NCBI GenBank assembly: GCA_035763745.1
Contig: DASUAO010000043.1
Coordinates: 1-64,000, forward strand
Origin: DASUAO01 sp035763745
Lineage (GTDB): Bacteria; Actinomycetota; Acidimicrobiia; IMCC26256; PALSA-555
Direction: 5' to 3'
DNA length: 64,000 bases
The notes under the pieces are model-generated. The model did not search any database and had not been told where the DNA came from. It worked only from the letters and a program-made list of their open reading frames with translations. How positions within the stretch are numbered: the stretch's first letter is position 1; each line of letters opens with the position of its first letter. Shown here in pieces: positions 42,754 through 50,481 of the stretch. Position numbers and translations under genes: made by a program.

Positions 42754-43620
42754 ATGGCCACCTTCGATGCGTCGACGCTCACCACGTTGCGGTTCGAGCA
42801 GCGGGAGCACGTCGGGACCCTGACGCTCGCGCGGCCCGACACCCTCAACGCCTTCACGGTCCAGATGTGGTCCGAGATGCGTGCGCTGGGCGCCGCGCTG
42901 CTCGCCGACCCCGGAGACCTTCGGGCGCTCGTCGTGATCGGGGAGGGCCGGGCCTTCTCCAGCGGCATCGACACCAGCGTCTTCACGGCGAACGCGTCGG
43001 CGGGCGACGGCGACGCGGGCGTCACCGGTGCCCTCGGTGCGATGGCGGAGGGCGCCGACGAGGATCCGGTCGCGGCCACGATCCTCGGCGCACAAGAGGC
43101 CTACACCTGGCTCGCCGAGGTGCCGTTCGCGACGATCGCGGCGGTGCGCGGCTACGCGCTCGGCGCGGGCCTCCAGCTCGCGCTCGCGTGCGACCTGCGC
43201 GTCGTCGCGCGAGGCACGAAGCTCGGCCTGCTCGAGTTCAAGTACGGGATCATCCCGGACCTGGGGGGGACGCAGCGGCTCCCGCGCCTCATCGGCGCCG
43301 GGAAGGCCAAGGAGCTGATCTTCACCGCGGCGAAGTTCGACGCCGACGACGCCGGGCGTCTCGGCATCGCCGAGCGCGTCGTGTCGGACGAGGAGCTCGA
43401 GGAGGAGGCCTTCGGGCTCGCGCGTGCCATCGCGGCGCAGCCACCGCTCGCGGTGCAGGGCGCGAAGCGCGCGGTCGAGGCTGCCGGCTCGGGGCTCACG
43501 GTGCGCGAAGGACTCCGCGTCGAGGCGGCGGCCCAGGCCATCTGCCTGCGCTCCGACGACATGAAGGAGGCCATCACGGCCTTCGTCGAGGGTCGGGAGC
43601 CCGTCTACCGGGGACGGTGA
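42754..43620 (+). CDS. Enoyl-CoA hydratase/isomerase family protein
   Basis: A 288-residue crotonase-fold enzyme. Oxyanion-hole segments are GEGRAFSSGIDTSVF and VRGYALGAGLQLALACDLRV; GLLEFKYGIIPDLGGTQRLPRLIG carries a Glu at the usual first catalytic position, while the second is Asp (PDLGG), as in several isomerase-type members. The C-terminus EAITAFVEGREPVYRGR is standard. Role is probably fatty-acid or branched-chain acyl-CoA breakdown. A second family member lies at 46369. Confidence 0.9.
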   Translation: MATFDASTLTTLRFEQREHVGTLTLARPDTLNAFTVQMWSEMRALGAALLADPGDLRALVVIGEGRAFSSGIDTSVFTANASAGDGDAGVTGALGAMAEGADEDPVAATILGAQEAYTWLAEVPFATIAAVRGYALGAGLQLALACDLRVVARGTKLGLLEFKYGIIPDLGGTQRLPRLIGAGKAKELIFTAAKFDADDAGRLGIAERVVSDEELEEEAFGLARAIAAQPPLAVQGAKRAVEAAGSGLTVREGLRVEAAAQAICLRSDDMKEAITAFVEGREPVYRGR

Positions 43621-43655
43621 GTCCGGTCACTCGCTCCCACTGCGTGGGGCTCCCG

Positions 43656-43661
43656 TACGCT
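43656..43661 (+). promoter_or_regulatory. -10 hexamer TACGCT, leaderless murA
   Basis: Eight nt before ATG 43670. Confidence 0.55.
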
Positions 43662-43669
43662 GGACGCTG

Positions 43670-44953
43670 ATGGACCGAGGCGCGCAGGATCCCGAGGCCG
43701 ACCAGTACGTCGTCCGACCCGGGCCACCGCTCTCGGGCACCGTGCGCGTCTCCGGGATGACGAAGAACGCCGGCCTGAAGCAGATGGCGGCCGCGTTGCT
43801 CGCGCCCGGCACGACCGTGCTGCGCAACATCACGGCGGTCGATGACCTCGGTGTGATGATCGACCTCCTCGGCGCTGTCGGAGCCGACGCGGTGCACGCG
43901 GGCGACGAGCTGCGCATCGAGGTGCCGGACACGCTCGCGCCGGAGGCGCCCTACGAGCTCGTCAGCCGGATGCGGGCCTCGATCAACGTGCTCGGCCCGT
44001 TGCTGGCGCGGACCGGCTCGGCTCGGGTCGCGATGCCGGGCGGCGACAACATCGGGAGCCGGAAGCTCGACATGCACTTCCGCGCGCTCGAGGCCATGGG
44101 CGTGGATCTCCAGGTCGTGCACGGGTTCATCGAGGCGAAGTGCACCGCGCTGGGGGGAGCGCGCGTGGTGTTGGAGTTCCCGAGCGTCGGCGCCACCGAG
44201 ACCGTGATGACCGCGGGGGTGCTCGCCAAGGGCGACACCGTCATCGAGAACGCGGCGCGGGAGCCGGAGGTCTGCGATCTCGCGGCGATGCTCACCGAGA
44301 TGGGCGCCCACCTCGAGGGCGCGGGGACGTCGACCATCCGGATCGAAGGCGTCGGCTCGCTCCAGTCGGTCGAGCGCCCGATCATCGGCGATCGGATCGA
44401 GGCCGGGACGCTGCTGATGGCGTGCGCGGTCGCGGGTGGCGACATCACGGTCGAGGGGATCCGGCCGGGTCACCTCGAGATGGTCGGCCGCAAGCTCACC
44501 GACATGGGCGTCGAGGTCAGCGCGGTCTCCGACGGGCTCCGCGTGCGACGGGACGAGCGCCTGCGATCCGTCGACCTCCAGACCCTCCCGTACCCCGGGT
44601 TCGCGACCGACTTCATGCCCCTCGCCGTCGCCGCTCTCGCGACGGCCGATGGCACCGCCATCGTCACCGAGAACATCTTCGACAACCGGTTCGCGTTCGT
44701 CGACGAGCTGAACCGTATGGGCGCCGACATCCGGACCGAGGGTCGCCACGCCGTCGTCCGCGGCGTGCCGCGGCTCTCGGGGGCTCCCGTGCGCGCACGC
44801 GACGTCCGGGCCGGGGCCGCGCTCGTCCTCGCGGGCCTGGCCGCCGACGGCGAGACCGTCGTGCTCGACCCGTTCCACGTCGAGCGGGGCTACGCCGACC
44901 TCCCGGGCCAGCTGCGGGCGCTCGGTGCCTCGGTGGAGCGGGTCCTGCGCTGA
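43670..44953 (+). CDS. murA: UDP-N-acetylglucosamine 1-carboxyvinyltransferase (Asp-type MurA)
   Basis: A 427-residue EPSP-synthase-fold enzyme for the first committed step of peptidoglycan synthesis, adding enolpyruvate from PEP to UDP-GlcNAc. SGMTKNAGLKQMAAALL has the PEP-binding Lys32; RMRASINVLGPLLAR and KLDMHFRALEAMGVDL follow. The active-site loop reads MPGGDNIGSRK: Asp126 stands where Escherichia coli MurA has Cys115, as in mycobacteria, which makes such enzymes insensitive to fosfomycin. EPEVCDLAAML, DRIEAGTLLMA and YPGFATDFMPLAVAAL are all typical. Own leaderless promoter. Confidence 0.93.
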   Translation: MDRGAQDPEADQYVVRPGPPLSGTVRVSGMTKNAGLKQMAAALLAPGTTVLRNITAVDDLGVMIDLLGAVGADAVHAGDELRIEVPDTLAPEAPYELVSRMRASINVLGPLLARTGSARVAMPGGDNIGSRKLDMHFRALEAMGVDLQVVHGFIEAKCTALGGARVVLEFPSVGATETVMTAGVLAKGDTVIENAAREPEVCDLAAMLTEMGAHLEGAGTSTIRIEGVGSLQSVERPIIGDRIEAGTLLMACAVAGGDITVEGIRPGHLEMVGRKLTDMGVEVSAVSDGLRVRRDERLRSVDLQTLPYPGFATDFMPLAVAALATADGTAIVTENIFDNRFAFVDELNRMGADIRTEGRHAVVRGVPRLSGAPVRARDVRAGAALVLAGLAADGETVVLDPFHVERGYADLPGQLRALGASVERVLR

Positions 44954-44990
44954 CGCCGGGCGCGGAGGCGGGCTCCGGAGGGAATGCTGC

Positions 44991-44996
44991 GATACT
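44991..44996 (+). promoter_or_regulatory. -10-like hexamer GATACT ahead of the NifU-like gene
   Basis: A possible -10 with the start about 75 nt upstream of ATG 45072. A GTG at 45001 opens a 24-codon frame ending in an ATGA overlap with the NifU-like start. Confidence 0.35.
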
Positions 44997-45018
44997 GGGG
45001 GTGTTCGACCTCGGAGTA

Positions 45019-45048
45019 CGAGCATCCAGCCAACCGAGCATCCGGCCA
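45019..45048. repeat. Two 14-nt near-identical direct repeats in the NifU-like leader
   Basis: CGAGCATCCAGCCA (45019-45032) and CGAGCATCCGGCCA (45035-45048), a 16-nt period, between the putative promoter and the NifU-like start. They could be a regulator site or chance within the short upstream frame. Confidence 0.45.
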
Positions 45049-45071
45049 GTGGCACTCGAAGGGACCGCGCG

Positions 45072-45338
45072 ATGAGCACGTCGACGACCGAAGCCGGGGA
45101 CATGGAAGCCGGTGTCCTGTCGGCGATCGAAGCCATCCGTCCCGCGCTCCAGGCCGACGGTGGCGACATCGTCTTCAAGACCATCGACGACGAGCACATC
45201 GTCCACGTCGAGCTCCTCGGCGCGTGCGGGACCTGTCCCGTGTCCACGATGACGCTCAAGGCCGGTGTCGAGCGGATCATCAAGGACCGGGTCCCGGGGA
45301 TCGTTGCGGTCGAAGCCGACAACGTCGACACCGAGTAG
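45072..45338 (+). CDS. NifU C-terminal domain Fe-S scaffold/carrier
   Basis: An 88-residue NfuA/NifU-C type protein. IRPALQADGGDIVFKTIDDEHIVHVELLGACGTCPVSTMTLK contains the Cys-x-x-Cys pair that bridges a [4Fe-4S] cluster between two subunits, and VERIIKDRVPGIVAVEAD is the usual end. It delivers clusters to target enzymes. ATG 45072 has a purine-rich site (GAAGGGA) 7 nt upstream. Followed after 10 nt by meaB. Confidence 0.92.
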   Translation: MSTSTTEAGDMEAGVLSAIEAIRPALQADGGDIVFKTIDDEHIVHVELLGACGTCPVSTMTLKAGVERIIKDRVPGIVAVEADNVDTE

Positions 45339-45348
45339 CCGCAGGCCC

Positions 45349-46293
45349 GTGGCAGACCCCGCCGGGGTCGCGCGTCTCGTCGCCGGCACGATCGCCGGCG
45401 ATCGCGGGGCGGTCGCGCGGCTGATCTCGCTCGTCGAGACCGGCGCACCCGAGGCGGTCGAGGTGGTCGCCGCGCTGTACCCGCGCACCGGGCGGGCCTA
45501 CACGGTCGGGATCACCGGGGCGCCCGGCGCGGGGAAGTCGACGCTCACCGACCGGCTCATCGCGAGGATCCGCCGCGACGGCGACGAGGTCGGAGTCCTC
45601 GCCGTCGACCCCACCAGCCCGTTCACCGGCGGCGCGATCCTGGGGGACCGGGTCCGGATGCAGGACCACGCCACCGACCCCGGCGTGTTCATCCGCTCGA
45701 TGGCCACCCGCGGGCACCTCGGCGGGCTGACGCTCGCGGTCCCGCAGGCGATGCGGGTGCTCGATGCCGCGGGCAAGCCGTGGGTGCTGATCGAGACGGT
45801 CGGCGTCGGCCAAGTGGAGGTCGAGATCGCGGATGCGGCCGACACGACGGTCGTGGTCGTGAACCCGGGCTGGGGCGACGGGGTCCAGGCCAACAAGGCC
45901 GGACTCCTCGAGATCGCCGACGTGTTCGTCGTGAACAAGGCCGACCGCCCGGGAGTGGACGCCGCGACCCGGGACCTCCTCCAGATGCTCGAGCTGTCGG
46001 GGGAACGAGCGTGGGTGCCCCCGATCGTGTCGACGATCGCGACGGAGGGGACGGGCATCGACGCGCTCTTCGACGCGGTCCTGGCGCACCGGGCGTTCCT
46101 CGAGGCCGACGGGTCGCTCGAGCAGCGGCGCCGGGCGCGGCTCGCCGACGAGGTGCGAGCGCTCGTGCTCGCCCGGCTGGCCGCGGAGACCGACGCGGTG
46201 TGCTCGGGCCCGGAGTTCGACGCGCTCGTCGCCCGGGTCGCCGACCGAGAGCTCGACCCCGCCGCCGCCGCCACCTCCCTCCTCCTCCCTTGA
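45349..46293 (+). CDS. meaB: MeaB/ArgK-family G-protein chaperone
   Basis: A 314-residue SIMIBI GTPase that loads and protects adenosylcobalamin-dependent acyl-CoA mutases. Walker A is GITGAPGAGKSTL (57-64 core), then GVLAVDPTSPFTGGAILGDRVRM, FIRSMATRGHLGGL (switch regions), VLIETVGVGQVEVEIADAADTTVVVVNPGWGD and FVVNKADRPG for guanine recognition. No mutase gene is intact in this window, but a mutase N-terminal remnant lies at 34173. GTG 45349 follows TAGCCG (7 nt), close to the leaderless box; the hairpin at 46294 follows the stop. Confidence 0.93.
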   Translation: MADPAGVARLVAGTIAGDRGAVARLISLVETGAPEAVEVVAALYPRTGRAYTVGITGAPGAGKSTLTDRLIARIRRDGDEVGVLAVDPTSPFTGGAILGDRVRMQDHATDPGVFIRSMATRGHLGGLTLAVPQAMRVLDAAGKPWVLIETVGVGQVEVEIADAADTTVVVVNPGWGDGVQANKAGLLEIADVFVVNKADRPGVDAATRDLLQMLELSGERAWVPPIVSTIATEGTGIDALFDAVLAHRAFLEADGSLEQRRRARLADEVRALVLARLAAETDAVCSGPEFDALVARVADRELDPAAAATSLLLP

Positions 46294-46331
46294 TGCGTCC
46301 CTCACCCGCATATGGCGGGGTGAGGGACGCA
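46294..46331 (+). terminator. Strong hairpin after meaB
   Basis: TGCGTCCCTCACCCGC (46294-46309) pairs with 46315-46331 with one bulged G and the loop ATATG. No T tract follows, as is common in GC-rich actinomycetes. Confidence 0.6.
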
Positions 46332-46356
46332 CGTCCACCGGACCAGGGCGGCCGAA

Positions 46357-46362
46357 TACGCT
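46357..46362 (+). promoter_or_regulatory. -10 hexamer TACGCT, leaderless start at 46369
   Basis: Six nt before the ATG of the second enoyl-CoA hydratase. Confidence 0.55.
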
Positions 46363-46368
46363 CCGGGC

Positions 46369-47196
46369 ATGTCCGATCAGTCCCCTGACCCGCGAGCTGC
46401 TGAGCGTCGAGACGGCGACGAGCGACCGTTCGTCGCCGTCGATGTGCGCGACGACGGCGTGGCCGTGCTGCGCCTCGATCGCCCTCCCCTCAACCCGCTC
46501 TCGCGCGCGTTGCTCGCCGACCTCGCCGCAGCGGCGCGCCGGGTCGCGGCCGACGCCGCAGTGCGCGCGGTGGTGGTGTGCGGGTCGGCGAAGGCGCTCG
46601 CCGCCGGTGCCGACATCGAGGAGTTCGACGATCCCGCGGCTGCACGGTCCGTCACCGCAGCGTTCCGCGACGCGCTCGACGCCGTCGCCGGCATCGGCGT
46701 GCCGGTGATCGCCGCGATCAACGGCTATGCACTCGGCGGGGGACTCGAGCTCGCGCTCGCGTGCGACCTCCGGGTGGCGGGGGACTCGGCCCGGCTCGGT
46801 CAGCCCGAGATCCTCCTCGGCATCATCCCGGGTGGCGGCGCGACCCAGCGCCTCGCCCGGCTCGTCGGGAGCGCCCGCGCGAAGGAGCTGATCTGGTCGG
46901 GTCGCCAGGTGCGCGCCGACGAGGCGCTCGCGATCGGGCTCGTCGATCGCGTCGTCCCGTCCGACGACCTCGAGACGAATGCGATCGAATGGGCGGCCGG
47001 GTTCGCGGCCGGGCCGGCGGTCGCGATCCGCCTCGCGAAGCGCGCGGTCGACGAGGGACTCGACGGTCCGTTGGCCGAGGGGCTCGATCTCGAGTCGGAC
47101 CTCTTCGTCGAGGTGTTCGAGTCCGACGATGCCGCGATCGGGATCCGGTCCTTCCGTGAGCAGGGCCCAGGGAAGGCCGAGTTCACGGGACGGTGA
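46369..47196 (+). CDS. Enoyl-CoA hydratase
   Basis: A 275-residue crotonase-fold protein closer to classical hydratases than the 42754 copy. AKALAAGADIEEFDD and INGYALGGGLELALACDLRVA form the oxyanion hole, and LGQPEILLGIIPGGGATQRLARLVG carries the first catalytic Glu; the second position is Gly-rich (PGGGAT), so full hydratase activity is not certain. The C-terminus (EGLDLESDLFVEVFESDDAAIGIRSF) is standard. Role: beta-oxidation or branched-chain degradation. Confidence 0.9.
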   Translation: MSDQSPDPRAAERRDGDERPFVAVDVRDDGVAVLRLDRPPLNPLSRALLADLAAAARRVAADAAVRAVVVCGSAKALAAGADIEEFDDPAAARSVTAAFRDALDAVAGIGVPVIAAINGYALGGGLELALACDLRVAGDSARLGQPEILLGIIPGGGATQRLARLVGSARAKELIWSGRQVRADEALAIGLVDRVVPSDDLETNAIEWAAGFAAGPAVAIRLAKRAVDEGLDGPLAEGLDLESDLFVEVFESDDAAIGIRSFREQGPGKAEFTGR

Positions 47197-47220
47197 TCAC
47201 GGCGGCGGGCCGCGTGCGCC

Positions 47221-48189
47221 TCAGAGGTGCTCGAGCAGCCGACGGGCCGCGACGCCGGGGTCGACGGTGTTGACGGCGAGGCCGGTGCCGAGCTCGAACC
47301 CGGCGACGACCGAGATCCGCGGCACGACCTCCACCCACCAGTGGTACGGCAGCGCGCCGTCGCTGGGTGCGGTGTGCACGACGACGTTGTAGGCCGGCGC
47401 GGCGAGGGCGTGCGCCATCGCCGCGAGGAGGTCGCGCAGGACGATCGCGACCCCGAGCACCTCCCCGTCGGTCGCTCGGTCGAACCGCGCGCCCGCGTCC
47501 AGCACAGCGATACGCGTCTCGAAGGGCGACGCGGCTGCCGTCGGGCACCACGCACGAACCTCGGTGCCGACGATGACCCCGGTTCCCGCATCGAGCGCCT
47601 CGGTCTGGTCCGCGAGCACGAGATCCGTCCCGCTCGTCCCGAAGCGCTCGGCTGCGACGGCGACCGCCGGTGGGACCAGGTCGAGCGCGAGGAGCTGGGC
47701 GTGGGGATGCGCGATCGACGCACCCGCGGCCTTCCCGTGGTTCACCAGCACCTGGACGTAGCCGCTGCGGGTCTCGGCGTGCGCGCGGGCGCGGTCGCGC
47801 AGCATCGTCATCACCTGCATCGCCTGCTCGTCATCGAGATCGTGGAAGGCGCGCCGGTGGTCCGGAGAGAGGATGACGACCTCGTGCGCACCGGTCGCGC
47901 CCGGTCCCGCTCCTTCGCCCCCGACGATCGGGAAGAGGTTCGGGACGACCCGCACCGACCAGCCCGGGGTGTCCGGCGCGCCGTCGCCGACCCGCGCGAC
48001 CTCCGGCGGCGTCTCGTGCTCGTGCTCGGGGCAGAACGGGCATCCGAGTGCGTGCGCGGGGTCGTCGACGGGTCGGTTCGACGCCGCGTCCGCGCTTCCG
48101 GGCGGATCGTGGGTGTCCGGTCGGGCCGCGCGGCCGGGAGCGAGCAGCACCAGCTTGCCGCTCAACGCGTCGTGTCGGAGCTCGGCCAC
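47221..48189 (-). CDS. galT: Galactose-1-phosphate uridylyltransferase-like protein
   Basis: A 322-residue HIT-superfamily nucleotidylyltransferase of the GalT branch. LGCPFCPEHEHETPPEV holds a Cys pair with a zinc role, VRVVPNLFPIV is a family landmark, and GASIAHPHAQLLAL carries the catalytic His-Pro-His-x-Gln. YHWWVEVVPR near the end is characteristic. It converts UDP-glucose plus galactose-1-P to UDP-galactose, although related proteins use other nucleoside sugars (for example UDP-glucose/ADP). GTG start 7 nt after a TACCCT box; divergent from lpdA. Confidence 0.87.
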   Translation of the reverse strand: MAELRHDALSGKLVLLAPGRAARPDTHDPPGSADAASNRPVDDPAHALGCPFCPEHEHETPPEVARVGDGAPDTPGWSVRVVPNLFPIVGGEGAGPGATGAHEVVILSPDHRRAFHDLDDEQAMQVMTMLRDRARAHAETRSGYVQVLVNHGKAAGASIAHPHAQLLALDLVPPAVAVAAERFGTSGTDLVLADQTEALDAGTGVIVGTEVRAWCPTAAASPFETRIAVLDAGARFDRATDGEVLGVAIVLRDLLAAMAHALAAPAYNVVVHTAPSDGALPYHWWVEVVPRISVVAGFELGTGLAVNTVDPGVAARRLLEHL

Positions 48190-48196
48190 CGCCGCG

Positions 48197-48202
48197 AGGG
48201 TA
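48197..48202 (-). promoter_or_regulatory. -10 hexamer TACCCT, leaderless galT
   Basis: Seven nt before the GTG at 48189. Confidence 0.55.
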
Positions 48203-48241
48203 GGCGTCCGACCCCGTCGCCGGATGCAGCCGGGCCGGACC

Positions 48242-48247
48242 TAGCCT
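48242..48247 (+). promoter_or_regulatory. -10 hexamer TAGCCT, leaderless lpdA
   Basis: Six nt before ATG 48254; the two divergent boxes fit within 64 nt of intergenic DNA. Confidence 0.55.
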
Positions 48248-48253
48248 GGCCGG

Positions 48254-49615
48254 ATGCCGACGACGCGACTCGTGATCATCGGCGGCGGCCCGGCCGGCAA
48301 CACGTGTGCCTCGGTCGCCGCCACGCTGGGAGCCCAGGTGACGCTCGTCGAGCGCGAGGTGATCGGAGGCGCGGCGCACCTCTGGGACTGCATCCCGTCG
48401 AAGGCCCTCATCGCCACAGGAGGCGAGCTGGGTGAGCTCTCGCGGGCTCACGCGATGGGGCTGCAAGCCGAGGGTGCGCTCGACGTCGACGCCCTGAAGC
48501 GCCGCATCGAGTCGATCGAAGGCCGTCTCAACGACTCCGTCGTCGAGACCCTCGCCTCGCAGCGGGTGCGGGTGGTCGAGGGCACCGGACGGTTCCTCGA
48601 TCCGCACACCGTCGGGGTCGAGACCGCCGACAGCACGGAGCACCTCGAGGCCGACGTCGTCGTGGTCGCCACCGGTTCGCGCCCCCGGGTGCCCGACTTC
48701 GCCCCGGTCGACGGCGAACGGGTCCTCACCACCCGGCACTGCTACCCGCCCCCGGAGATCCCCGAGCACGTCGTGGTGATCGGCTCGGGCGTCACCGGCG
48801 TGGAGTTCACCCACATGTTCGACTCGCTGGGCTCCCAGGTGACGCTCCTGGTGTCGCGTCAGCAGGTGCTCCCGATCAAGGACGCCGAGGTGGCCGCGGT
48901 CCTCGAGGCGGCGTTCCTCGAGCGGGGGATCGCGTTGCTGAAGGGCGCGCGGGCTTCTGCCGTCGAGCGGGTCGACGGGACCGTCCTCGTGTCGTGCGAG
49001 GACGGGCGGATCGTCGAGGGCTCGCACGTCGTGCTCGCCGTCGGATCGATCCCGAACACCGAGGACCTCGGTCTGGAGCACGTCGGGATCGAGGTCGACG
49101 CGAGCGGCTACGTCGCGGTGAACCACAACTGCCTGTCGACGCTCCCGCACGTGTACGCGATCGGCGACATCTCGGGCAAGCTGCCGCTCTCGTCGGTGGC
49201 CGCGATGCAGGGACGCAAGATCGCCGAGCACCTGATGGGCATGCACAACCGCCCGCATCGGAACCTCGACTACGAGAAGGCCGCCTCCGCGGTGTTCACC
49301 GAGCCCGAGATCGCCGACGTGGGGCTCGCCGAGGCGGAGGCGTTCGCGTCGGGCAGCAAGATACGCGTCACCAAGGTGCCGTTCAGCTCCAACGCGAAGG
49401 CGCTCATCAAGGGCGACCCGCGCGGGTTCGTGAAGATCATCTCGGACCCGGCCACCGGCGTCGTCCTCGGTGGCTCGATCGTCGGCCAGAACGCGGCCGA
49501 GCTCATCGGGGTCGTCGCGCTCGCGGTGACGAACAACCTCACCGTGACCGACATCGTCGACAGCCTGCTGGTGCACCCGACGCTCTCGGAGTCCCTCGCC
49601 GACGCGGCCTCCTGA
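48254..49615 (+). CDS. lpdA: LpdA-type NAD(P)H quinone reductase (disulfide-less flavoprotein)
   Basis: A 453-residue flavoprotein of the disulfide reductase fold. FAD motif RLVIIGGGPAGNTCASVAA, NAD motif HVVVIGSGVTGVEFTHMF and the second FAD motif HVYAIGDISGKLPLSSVAAMQG are clear. The redox motif reads GGAAHLWDCIPSKAL: Cys46 is kept but the first Cys of the pair is Ala41, so it cannot be a true dihydrolipoamide dehydrogenase. Mycobacterial LpdA (Rv3303c) has the same loss and reduces quinones. The C-terminal LLVHPTLSESLADAAS keeps the His. The TGA stop abuts the PhzF-like stop. Confidence 0.87.
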   Translation: MPTTRLVIIGGGPAGNTCASVAATLGAQVTLVEREVIGGAAHLWDCIPSKALIATGGELGELSRAHAMGLQAEGALDVDALKRRIESIEGRLNDSVVETLASQRVRVVEGTGRFLDPHTVGVETADSTEHLEADVVVVATGSRPRVPDFAPVDGERVLTTRHCYPPPEIPEHVVVIGSGVTGVEFTHMFDSLGSQVTLLVSRQQVLPIKDAEVAAVLEAAFLERGIALLKGARASAVERVDGTVLVSCEDGRIVEGSHVVLAVGSIPNTEDLGLEHVGIEVDASGYVAVNHNCLSTLPHVYAIGDISGKLPLSSVAAMQGRKIAEHLMGMHNRPHRNLDYEKAASAVFTEPEIADVGLAEAEAFASGSKIRVTKVPFSSNAKALIKGDPRGFVKIISDPATGVVLGGSIVGQNAAELIGVVALAVTNNLTVTDIVDSLLVHPTLSESLADAAS

Positions 49616-50437
49616 TCAGGCGAGCAGCTCGCCCTGCCACACGGTCACGAGGTCGCCCTCGATCGTGACCCGGTCGGGGCCGGGATCGTCGACCCGCACG
49701 CGGACGATCCCGGATCGGCGGCTCACCTGGTGGCCCACGAGGTCCGAACGCCCGAGCCGCTCGGCCCACCACGGCCCGAGGCTCGTGTGTGCGCTCCCGG
49801 TCACGGGGTCCTCGACGATGCCGTGGCGGGGTGCGAAGTACCGGCTGACGAAGTCGAAGGACGGATCGTCGCTCCGTGCGGTCACGGTGATCGCCTCGAC
49901 CGCCGGCACCGTCATGAGCAGGGCGGAGTCGGGGGCCAGCGCACGGACGGTGCCCTCGTCGGCGACCTCGACCACGTGGTGCAGGTCGTTGCTCCCGACG
50001 GCCGCGACCGACGCCCCGATGGCGGCCTCCAGGCCCGCAGGCGTGTCCACGATCTTCGAGCTCGCGGCCGGGAAGTCGACGGCGACGGTCGCCGTCGCCG
50101 GACCCGCGATCCGTCGCGCGGTCAGCTCGCCCTTCCACCTCGTCGCGAACCGCGCCGGGCGGTCGAGGTCCAAGCGGCCTGTGGTCCACAACGCGTGCGC
50201 GCTCGCGAGGGTCCCGTGCCCGCAGAGCAGCGCCTCCTGGGTGGGCGTGAACCACCGCAGGGAGTACGCGTCGCCGTCCGACGCGACGAACGCGGTCTCC
50301 GAGAGCCGCAGCTCGGCCGCGATCGCCTGCATGCGCTCCTCGGGGAAGGCCATCGGGTCGTCGACGAGGCACACGCCCGCGGGGTTCCCACGAAAGGCCT
50401 CAGCGGTGAACGTGTCGATGCACAGGAGGGTGGCCAC
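49616..50437 (-). CDS. PhzF-family isomerase/epimerase
   Basis: A 273-residue diaminopimelate-epimerase-fold protein. CIDTFTAEAFRGNPAGVCLVDD is the family N-terminus, LRLSETAFV holds the general base Glu, LLCGHGTLASAHALW the Cys/His loop and HGIVEDPVTGSAHTSLGPWWAE the phosphate-binding segment. PhzF itself isomerises a phenazine precursor; most relatives have unknown substrates. No phenazine genes are nearby, so a general metabolic role is more likely. The GTG start has GGAG about 9 nt upstream. Confidence 0.88.
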   Translation of the reverse strand: MATLLCIDTFTAEAFRGNPAGVCLVDDPMAFPEERMQAIAAELRLSETAFVASDGDAYSLRWFTPTQEALLCGHGTLASAHALWTTGRLDLDRPARFATRWKGELTARRIAGPATATVAVDFPAASSKIVDTPAGLEAAIGASVAAVGSNDLHHVVEVADEGTVRALAPDSALLMTVPAVEAITVTARSDDPSFDFVSRYFAPRHGIVEDPVTGSAHTSLGPWWAERLGRSDLVGHQVSRRSGIVRVRVDDPGPDRVTIEGDLVTVWQGELLA

Positions 50438-50481
50438 GGTGCTCGTCTCCGGGTGGGCGCCTGCCGGACGTGCGCTCGGCG

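Noticed and set aside
49616..50437. Phenazine biosynthesis locus.
   Set aside because: PhzF-family proteins are widespread; no other phenazine genes are present.
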